In this document: positions 56,101-61,880 of the stretch, piece by piece | Position numbering within the stretch: the first letter of the stretch is position 1 | Layout of the letters: each line of letters opens with the position of its first letter | Source of the DNA: Poseidonibacter lekithochrous | GTDB taxonomy: Bacteria > Campylobacterota > Campylobacteria > Campylobacterales > Arcobacteraceae | Assembly (NCBI RefSeq): GCF_013283835.1 | Contig: NZ_CP054052.1 | Location: 806,001-870,000, forward strand | DNA: 64,000 nucleotides | Direction: 5' to 3' | Translations under genes and position numbers: made by a program | Notes under the pieces: model-generated | What the model saw: the letters and a program-made list of their open reading frames with translations, nothing else | Databases searched by the model: none | Told to the model about the DNA's origin: nothing

Positions 56101-56340
56101 GATCTAATTATAAAAATAAAAGATAATGCTTCTGGTATCCCTCTTGATATTATTGATAAAGTATTTGAGCCATATTTCTCAACAAAACATCAACAACAAG
56201 GTACAGGAATAGGGCTATATATGAGTGAAGAGATAGTAACTAAACATCTAGATGGAAAAATAGAAGTTGAAAATGTAGAATACTCTTATGAAAGTGAAGA
56301 GTATAAAGGTGCAGAATTCACAATCTCATTGCCTTTATAA
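53137..56340 (+). CDS. Cache-PAS(x4) sensor histidine kinase
   Basis: 1067 residues. Helix (about 7-26), a Cache-type periplasmic domain ('YMWINEILDYKGGKDYAIRVLHANLKD' region), helix (about 283-303), coiled coil, four PAS domains (about 340-460, 475-590, 605-715, 725-830), then 'GNIAHQWRQPLSLI' with the phosphorylated His and the ATPase domain 'NILNNARDALLE', 'DNASGIP', 'FSTKHQQQGTGIGLYMS'. The 'HQWRQPL' form of the H-box is typical of this phylum's orphan kinases. No response regulator is adjacent; its partner and ligand are unknown. Confidence 0.92.
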   Translation: MKNKIKYLIISILFVSSGIMFLTTYFEINSHGKSYKTNIKNLENLTIKAYKESMEKNVKKSILFMDVMFNDIIENKENILNTHIKKLLELNKSGNSIDTLLNIYNKDILLKKGVLESKPFVFKELNINDNKFTLYIKNKTIKNELLNKIRKIFYFVDKKNKRYMWINEILDYKGGKDYAIRVLHANLKDTEGKKLSTLDYDIFGNRPYLDELNGINDKGELFSKYFFKELNSDTVSEKVSYSKLYPKLNWVVSTGIPLNRLENIIKNKQAFLEVEYQEHFKKVIILNSFTLMLFFVLLSYLYRKISKFMKENLLLEKEILENKINKKYQKELEKKEEQYRYLMEATQDGVWDWNLISNEVYYSTSLKSMLGYTDDEFESHYEKWYEKIHPDDKALVDKEIEFNISGKSEFYSAIYRLKHKDNSWVWIDDKGKVFFNESGKAVRMVGSHRDITKEKYYHDLMLKKEKQFSELFYNNRSMLLVMDPETLNILNSNKSAEEFYGYTHLEFKKKNASDINIKGKIAVSKIINSVIDNGFGENLAKHKLKSGEIVNVKVFSTPTRYDGKVAIFAIIQDVTEEFVAKKTLDKTINLLEKTKENLDFAQKQYHIGSWELNKEEGTIFLSSEVYSILEIEEKELSYKEYINFIHPSDKQDVLDNFDEVIKNKTDHEMKYRLLLNNGKIKYIKETGKCFYDENGKLLRVAGTLYDTTRNTLIESNWKSFFSLSLNILLITDFDGNIIKINPASHEILGYEPDELMGKNLFDYIYKTDVEISHNTLDEMVQGKNIYNFENRFVHKNGKTISLAWSGVASKESNSIYAIAQDISELKKKNYVLSQQSKMASMGEMLGNIAHQWRQPLSLISTLSTGMKLKKELDVLSSDEFYEAMDNINNTTQFLSQTIDDFRKFFQHNKDKTEFLINDVFDKTLKIVSAQFTNHDILIIKDISDTQVLALENELLQVLINILNNARDALLEKREDKRLIFINVYEEKEDLIIKIKDNASGIPLDIIDKVFEPYFSTKHQQQGTGIGLYMSEEIVTKHLDGKIEVENVEYSYESEEYKGAEFTISLPL

Positions 56341-56390
56341 AAGTAAATATAATGATATAATAAATTATTAAATATACTTTAGGATAAATA

Positions 56391-57704
56391 ATGCAAGTTT
56401 CAAGAATAGCCACAAAAGAAGAGTTTGGTAGATTACGAATAGATGCAGTAAAAGATCCAATTAGTGGCTCAATGTTTGATGATTTGATAGATACCTTACA
56501 AATAGATGGTTTATCCAATGAAGATAAAACTTTATTTCAATCTATTGTATTAGATAGAAAAGTTACACAAGAAGAGTTTGATAAACTAAGTTATGAACAA
56601 ATAAGTAAGTTTACTCAAATGTTAAATAGAAGTGATATGAATGGAAATTTTATTCCTGATACTTTTGTTATATTTGAAGACTTGAAAATGGCTCCTTATT
56701 TAGCAACTCCTAGTATAAGTGATGATGAAAACTATAATAAAGCAGTATTCAATGTACTAAAGAATCTAAACTTACCACAAGAAGAAGGGTTTAGTTTTAT
56801 AAATGAGTTTTCAAGTATAGTAGATAATGAAGATAAAATTGCTTTTGAAAATAGATTAAGTTCTAATGCTTATGATGCAGGAGTAAGATATAAAACATAC
56901 ATAGGGCAAGATATGCAAGAATTCTTGAAATCTCGTCTATCTGAACTAAAAGAAGGTCTTAATAGTACTAGTGATGAAGTAGTAAAAAAAGATTATGAAC
57001 GATTAATAAGTATCTATACTCAAATAGATATGCAATATAATGCAATCAAAATAAAAAATACTTCTGAACTGGAACAATATACAAGAAATACAAAACCTAA
57101 TCCTATTTATAATAATGAAGTAGTTCAATTATATAAAGATATAGAAAAAGATGCTGATATTAGAGAGAAAAAAGAGTTTGAACAGCTTTTAGAAATGCTT
57201 GATGTGGATAATCTAAGTAAAGCAGAAAAAGAACTTTTTAGAGAGATTCTAGAAGATAGAGAATTATCAAATATAGAGATGGATTCTCTAAGTTATGAAC
57301 AGATGCAAAAAATAAGTCAGCTAATCTCTCAAAAAGATTCAAATGGTAATTTGATGAGTGAAACTAGTATTAGACACAATAGTAGAATCTCTGCATTATT
57401 ATATACAACAAGTGCTACTAAAGATGATGATTTTAATAGAGCATTATTTGATACTGTAAAACAAATGGAAGATATTCAAGATATTAATAATTTCTTGCTT
57501 CCTTTAAAAAACTATATAAATGAAAAACTAAAAGAGTATGGTTTATCAATAGAGTTAGATATGAATAAAGTACTAGATGAGGTAATATCTAGATTTGAAG
57601 AATATCATGATAAATCACTTGATGACAAATCAAAAGAGTATTATGTAAATGCTATAAAACAATATGAAGAATTTCAAGAATATTATAATGAGTTAAAAAA
57701 ATAA
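56391..57704 (+). CDS. Cytoplasmic protein of unknown function with internal duplication
   Basis: 437 residues, no signal peptide or membrane helix. Residues about 32-92 ('LQIDGLSNEDKTLFQSIV...LSYEQISKF...NRSDMNGNFIPDT') and about 267-330 ('LDVDNLSKAEKELFREIL...LSYEQMQKI...SQKDSNGNLMSET') are clear copies of each other, each ending in a D-x-NGN turn. The protein is acidic and almost entirely helical. Family not recognised. It starts 50 bp after the kinase on the same strand and has a TAGGATAA site; a shared function with the EF-hand protein at 44989 is possible but unproven. Confidence 0.7.
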   Translation: MQVSRIATKEEFGRLRIDAVKDPISGSMFDDLIDTLQIDGLSNEDKTLFQSIVLDRKVTQEEFDKLSYEQISKFTQMLNRSDMNGNFIPDTFVIFEDLKMAPYLATPSISDDENYNKAVFNVLKNLNLPQEEGFSFINEFSSIVDNEDKIAFENRLSSNAYDAGVRYKTYIGQDMQEFLKSRLSELKEGLNSTSDEVVKKDYERLISIYTQIDMQYNAIKIKNTSELEQYTRNTKPNPIYNNEVVQLYKDIEKDADIREKKEFEQLLEMLDVDNLSKAEKELFREILEDRELSNIEMDSLSYEQMQKISQLISQKDSNGNLMSETSIRHNSRISALLYTTSATKDDDFNRALFDTVKQMEDIQDINNFLLPLKNYINEKLKEYGLSIELDMNKVLDEVISRFEEYHDKSLDDKSKEYYVNAIKQYEEFQEYYNELKK

Positions 57705-57782
57705 AAGTATTTAGTTATATTATTTAAATATAATTTAATATAAATCTACCTTTCTTTTAGATTGAGTTTGTTAGAATGAATT

Positions 57783-59366
57783 ATGAAAAATTTAAAATTT
57801 AAAATGGAAACGTTTCTTTTTGTAATGTTGCTTTTAAGTATTAATGCTTCCGCTAAACCTAGATGCGATACTGCACATATTGAAATATGTGCTCGCGAGC
57901 TAATTCAAGGAAGTATAGATAGTGGAGAACTAGTAGCACATTGGGAAAATGGAAACTATATAAATGGAAACTTAGTAATAGAATCTTCAAATAGACAATA
58001 TTATTATACTGTCAAAAGTTTTCGTGGGTTTCATTGGGCAAGTTATCAAGTTGATACCTTTGGGGTTTCAGGTGTAGTATCTGAATTAAAGCGTGATCCT
58101 GGTACTACTTATTATTTTGCTGGTTCTTGGCATGGAATTAATAAGCCAATGGCTGTCCTTCCTACTCCTATTATAAATATACCAAAACCAAAACCAATGT
58201 TAGTGCCTGGAAAAACACCTACCTTAGTACCGAATATAATTCCAACTCAGAAGCCAGTATTGGTACCTGGCAAAACACCAACACTAGTACCTGGGAAGAC
58301 TCCAAGTCTAAAACCCGTATTAGTGCTAGGAAAAACACCAACACTAGTACCTGGGAAGACTCCAAGTCTAAAACCCGTATTAGTGCCAGGAAAAACACCA
58401 ACACTAGTACCTGGAAAGACGCCAAGTCTAAAACCTGTATTAGTACCTGGCAAAACACCAACACTAGTACCTGGGAAGACTCCAAGTCTAAAACCCGTAT
58501 TAGTACCAGGAAAAACACCAACATTAGTGCCAGGAAAGACTCCAAGTCCAAAACCCGTATTAGTGCCAGGAAAAACACCAACACTAGTACCTGGGAAGAC
58601 TCCAAGTCCCAAACCCGTATTAGTACCAGGAAAAACACCAACACTAGTACCTGGGAAGACTCCAAGTCTAAAACCCGTATTAGTACCTGGGAAAACACCA
58701 ACACTAGTACCTGGAAAGACTCCAAGTCCCAAACCCGTATTAGTACCAGGAAAAACACCAACACTAGTACCTGGAAAGACTCCAAGTCTAAAACCCATAT
58801 TAGTACCAGGAAAAACACCAACACTAGTACCAGGAAAGACTCCAAGTCCAAAACCTATATTAGTGCCAGCAAAAATAATACAAAAAATTCCAATTCTTGT
58901 ATCTCATGTAAAAGGAACGGGAACTAAGTATTCAAAAATAATTGTGAAGAATTCTCACAAACAAGTTGCACTTAATTACAACTCTAAACATAAAAATATT
59001 ATTTCAAATAAAAAGAGTGTTTCTGTAAAAAAAGCAAAGACAAAACAAACTGTTTCCTTGCAAATTGCAAATTTACATTATAAGAATACAAATAAAATTG
59101 ACGCTAGTAATATTAATAAACACCTTATATCAACTGTTCCTGGTAATAATGTAAAACAAAATCATCATGCAATATTAATAGATCATGATAATAAAGTATG
59201 GAGATGTAAAGTTTCAGGATTAGGATATAGAAATATGAAGTCAAATGATAAAAAAGAGGTAACTGTAGGTCATGCAGAAACGATGCATTTCCGTAATAGT
59301 ACATTTACACATATATCAAACAATATATCAATAAACAATAATTGTTTAATTTCAGTGAGTAAGTAA
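57783..59366 (+). CDS. Secreted repeat protein with a Pro/Lys stalk, probable cargo of the next gene
   Basis: 527 residues. Signal peptide (about 1-24, 'LLLSINASA'), an N-terminal globular domain (25-120) with C28 and C36 and many aromatic residues, then residues 140-359: eleven 20-residue units in which a proline falls on every fourth residue (LVPG-KTPT-LVPG-KTPS-(L/P)KPV), carrying three Lys and no acid per unit. A basic, His/Asn-rich linker leads to a C-terminal domain (about 460-527) with two Cys. No TPS, haemagglutinin, RTX or autotransporter signature is seen. Its stop overlaps the start of a TpsB-like gene by one base. The ribosome site is weak. I infer it is exported to or across the outer membrane. 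Confidence 0.75.
   Translation: MKNLKFKMETFLFVMLLLSINASAKPRCDTAHIEICARELIQGSIDSGELVAHWENGNYINGNLVIESSNRQYYYTVKSFRGFHWASYQVDTFGVSGVVSELKRDPGTTYYFAGSWHGINKPMAVLPTPIINIPKPKPMLVPGKTPTLVPNIIPTQKPVLVPGKTPTLVPGKTPSLKPVLVLGKTPTLVPGKTPSLKPVLVPGKTPTLVPGKTPSLKPVLVPGKTPTLVPGKTPSLKPVLVPGKTPTLVPGKTPSPKPVLVPGKTPTLVPGKTPSPKPVLVPGKTPTLVPGKTPSLKPVLVPGKTPTLVPGKTPSPKPVLVPGKTPTLVPGKTPSLKPILVPGKTPTLVPGKTPSPKPILVPAKIIQKIPILVSHVKGTGTKYSKIIVKNSHKQVALNYNSKHKNIISNKKSVSVKKAKTKQTVSLQIANLHYKNTNKIDASNINKHLISTVPGNNVKQNHHAILIDHDNKVWRCKVSGLGYRNMKSNDKKEVTVGHAETMHFRNSTFTHISNNISINNNCLISVSK
58200..58859 (+). repeat. Eleven tandem 60-bp units coding for the Pro/Lys stalk
   Basis: Exact 60-bp period, so the reading frame is preserved. 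The first unit is divergent (LVPN-IIPT-QKPV in its second half); the next ten are nearly identical, differing by synonymous changes, by Leu/Pro at one place (SLKP or SPKP), Val/Ile at the last, and one Pro-to-Leu change in the third unit. Each unit itself is built of two related halves. Recombination between units should change copy number easily. Confidence 0.95.
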
Positions 59367-60841
59367 TGAAAAAAAATATTTTAAAATCATTAGTAGCTAA
59401 GAGTGTATTAGGAATAGTTATTTCAAGTCAACTTTTTGCGCAAGAGAATTTTATTGTTCATGGTATTTCAAAACAACACTTAGATAAAATTGATATTTCT
59501 TCATTTGATAATATAGAAGAGTATTCATATAATATACAAAGTAGTTTAGAAAAAGATGGTTACTTTTTAACTAGGGTAGAATATTATAAGAATGATATTT
59601 ATATTGATTTAGGTTCTATTTCAAAAATAAAAATCACTGGAATTTCTAGTCCAAATAAAGAGATGGTTAATAAATATATCTCAAGATTAAAAGAGGGTGA
59701 ACTAACTATTAAAAGAGTTGATAAAGTTCTTACTTTAATTAATTCTATTCCTGGAGTTTCATCTACCTTTTCATTTCAAAGAGATGATAAAGATGGTACA
59801 TATACTGTAATTGCATCGGGAAGTGAAATCAAACAAAATGGAAGTATTTCAATAGATAATATCCCAACAAGATTAGGAAATAGAACTAGAGTTACATTAA
59901 GTCAAAACTTCTATTCTACAATCACATCAGGTGATGCTATACGATTCCAAGGCTCTAAAGTAAAAGGTGATAGCTTATCAAGTCAAACAGGCTTTTCTAT
60001 TTCTTATCAAGATGAATTAGAGTTTAATGGTGGTTATTGGGAAGTAACTTATGGAGATAATCAATCAAAAACTAATTTATATTCGCCACTTACTGGTACA
60101 ACTCAAAATGATTATGATGGTAGCTATGGAACAATCTCTTTTGCTCAACCAATAATCGTATCTCATAATCAAGAAAGCTTTTTAATTGGACAGTATGAAT
60201 ATACTGATGAACAAACTGATACATTAGGAGATGTAAAACTTAATGTATTTAGACTTTCATATTTTGATCTATATCATACTAATGATGGAAGTAGTATTTC
60301 ATTGGGTGCAACTTTGTCCCATGGCAAAAATCTAGAACATTATAATAGTAATGAAAAAAAATCTTTTAATCATCTAAGAATTGGAGGAGGGTATATTACT
60401 CCTCTTGGAATAAATAATAAAACTGAATTTAGAGCTGAGGGATATGCCCAAGTTGGGAGTAAAGATGTTGTTGGATCAGAATTATTTTTTCTAGGTAGTG
60501 AAAATTTTCTTAGAGGTTATAAACCAGGATATTTTGTAGGTGAAAGTGGATACATAGGAAGTTTTGAAATAGCTCATTCTTACGATAATTTAGTATCAGA
60601 AATACAAAGATTAACTCCATATATTTTCACAGACTATGGTATGGTCTTTAATGATAATCAAAATACAAATAATACATCAAGGCAGAAAAAACAAGAAGCA
60701 TATAGTGTTGGTTTTGGAACAAAAATCTATATTAAAAATAACTTCTATGTAGAAGCATGGGTAGCTAAACCTTTAACTGATGATTACAATAACGAAGATA
60801 TAAATCCATCTTCTTATGTTAAGTTACAATATAGTTGGTAA
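59366..60841 (+). CDS. TpsB/FhaC-like outer-membrane transporter
   Basis: 491 residues. Signal peptide (about 1-25), a short first POTRA-like region (about 45-92), a ShlB-type POTRA (about 93-150: 'NKYISRLKEGELTIKRVDKVLTLINSIPG'), then a beta-barrel of alternating strands. The two Omp85/TpsB signatures are both there: 'FLRGY' (381-385, the VRGY loop) and 'FTDYG' (421-425), and the protein ends in Trp. It is shorter than FhaC (about 580). Proteins of this family secrete one partner, usually encoded next to them. It overlaps the repeat-protein gene by one base, which implies coupled translation. Confidence 0.88.
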   Translation: MKKNILKSLVAKSVLGIVISSQLFAQENFIVHGISKQHLDKIDISSFDNIEEYSYNIQSSLEKDGYFLTRVEYYKNDIYIDLGSISKIKITGISSPNKEMVNKYISRLKEGELTIKRVDKVLTLINSIPGVSSTFSFQRDDKDGTYTVIASGSEIKQNGSISIDNIPTRLGNRTRVTLSQNFYSTITSGDAIRFQGSKVKGDSLSSQTGFSISYQDELEFNGGYWEVTYGDNQSKTNLYSPLTGTTQNDYDGSYGTISFAQPIIVSHNQESFLIGQYEYTDEQTDTLGDVKLNVFRLSYFDLYHTNDGSSISLGATLSHGKNLEHYNSNEKKSFNHLRIGGGYITPLGINNKTEFRAEGYAQVGSKDVVGSELFFLGSENFLRGYKPGYFVGESGYIGSFEIAHSYDNLVSEIQRLTPYIFTDYGMVFNDNQNTNNTSRQKKQEAYSVGFGTKIYIKNNFYVEAWVAKPLTDDYNNEDINPSSYVKLQYSW

Positions 60842-60852
60842 ATTAGTTAAAC

Positions 60853-60883
60853 TCATACATAAATTAATAAATATTATGTATGA
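60853..60883. terminator. Weak hairpin after the TpsB-like gene
   Basis: TCATACATAA pairs with TTATGTATGA (ten pairs, eleven-base loop) in the 56-bp gap between convergent genes; the T-run is poor. Confidence 0.4.
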
Positions 60884-60897
60884 ATTTAGTGATGTTA

Positions 60898-61425
60898 TTA
60901 GTCTTTATTTGAAAGTTTATGTTTTCTTTTTTTCATTTTTGATGGTAATAACTTAAGGAAAAGATAAAACCCAGTTAATGAAAGAAGTAATAAAATTATT
61001 GCAGATGGTAAGAATATCCAAAGCTTAGCTGCATCATGGAACCATGACCCATCATGTATTGATTCGATAATATCAGACCTTCTAAAGTTTACAGCAAGTA
61101 CTTCTGCTGATTCATTATGTATTTGAATTTCCCAATTGTTTTTTGCTCTAACTTTTGTAATACCTTTTCCCGGTCTTACATCTAAAAGTTTCACATCTTT
61201 CCATGAATTAATTTTAGCCTCTTCTACAGTCTTTGAAACTTCTAATATTTTGTCAAATGTTAAAGTTAAATCTCTGTATTTAGTTTTCATAGTTTTTGGC
61301 TGTATCCAGGCAAACTCTTTTTTTACTTGTAGTAATAAACCACTTCCTAAAACAATAAGTAAAGGAATAATAATAACTGCTGACCCCCAGTAGTGTATCT
61401 TTGTATTAACTTTTTTCCAGTTCAA
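60898..61425 (-). CDS. PepSY-associated membrane protein, Fur-box-linked
   Basis: 175 residues. TTG start with AGGAGAG at the right distance. Helix 1 'HYWGSAVIIIPLLIVLGSGLLLQV' (about 12-32), a PepSY-like periplasmic domain ('LTLTFDKILEVSKTVEEAKINSWKDVKLLDVRPGKGITKVRAKNNWEIQI' region), then 'SIHDGSWFHDAAKLWIFLPSAIILLLLSLTGFYLF' with conserved His and a Lys-rich C terminus. It is of the short PepSY_TM type found with iron uptake systems, like the gene at 1294. The promoter carries a Fur-box-like site. Confidence 0.8.
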   Translation of the reverse strand: MNWKKVNTKIHYWGSAVIIIPLLIVLGSGLLLQVKKEFAWIQPKTMKTKYRDLTLTFDKILEVSKTVEEAKINSWKDVKLLDVRPGKGITKVRAKNNWEIQIHNESAEVLAVNFRRSDIIESIHDGSWFHDAAKLWIFLPSAIILLLLSLTGFYLFLKLLPSKMKKRKHKLSNKD

Positions 61426-61489
61426 TTCTCTCTCCTATGTAATTTTATACTATTAAAATATCGAAGGATTTTATCTTAAGAATACTTAA

Positions 61490-61517
61490 ATTATATTAAT
61501 AGTAATAATAGTTATTA
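61490..61517 (-). promoter_or_regulatory. Fur-box-like operator and -10 box of the PepSY gene
   Basis: TAATAATAGTTATTA (61503-61517) matches the Helicobacter Fur box TAATAATnATTATTA at 13 of 14 defined positions. Read on the minus strand a TATAAT box (61495-61490) follows immediately, so the operator would lie between the -35 and -10 zones. The rest of the 237-bp gap (61426-61662) is AT-rich and shows nothing else. Confidence 0.55.
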
Positions 61518-61662
61518 ATATTCTTAATGGTTTAAATTAATTTAAAGAGATTAACTTTTAGAATATAAATAGTATTTCTATTAAAATTAATTGAATATAT
61601 AGAAGTAAAAAGTTTATGATAATGAGTTAAAAATGATAAGAATTTTGTTTTGTAAGTTATTG

Positions 61663-61746
61663 TGGTGCAGATAGAGGGATTTGAACCCTCACGCGATTAA
61701 GCACGAGCCCCTCAAGCCCGCGTGTCTACCGTTCCACCATATCTGC
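61663..61746 (-). tRNA. tRNA-Leu, anticodon GAG
   Basis: 84 bases including an encoded CCA end. Acceptor stem GCAGATA with TATCTGC, anticodon stem CGGGC/GCTCG, loop TTGAGGG with anticodon GAG, a long variable arm (class II, as for leucine), and T-arm GAGGG-TTCAAAT-CCCTC. It reads CUC/CUU leucine codons. No integrated element lies beside it. Confidence 0.95.
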
Positions 61747-61880
61747 ACATTAAGTAAGTTGATTTTTAAGAGTATTTAATAAAAAATCAGATGAAATAAT
61801 ACTACTTTTAGACTTAAAAATAACCCATAAATTATATAAATGTTGTCATAAGAGCAAAGGTTTTACCCTTTAATCTATGA

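Noticed and set aside
58219-58851. Two long open frames on the minus strand across the repeat array
   Set aside because: A 60-bp repeat without stops in one unit is open in every copy, so these frames are a by-product of the repetition. They lack ribosome sites, and the plus-strand frame has a signal peptide and flanking domains.
58200-58859. CRISPR-like or mobile repeat array
   Set aside because: The units are adjacent with no spacers, in frame with a protein, and no cas genes are near.
57783-59366. Repeat protein as the LapG-cleaved adhesin
   Set aside because: It is too short, has no RTX or type I secretion C terminus, and is paired with a TpsB-like transporter instead.
61861-61880. Terminator after the last chemoreceptor gene
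   Set aside because: Only a five-pair stem (AAAGG/CCTTT) without a T-run can be drawn.
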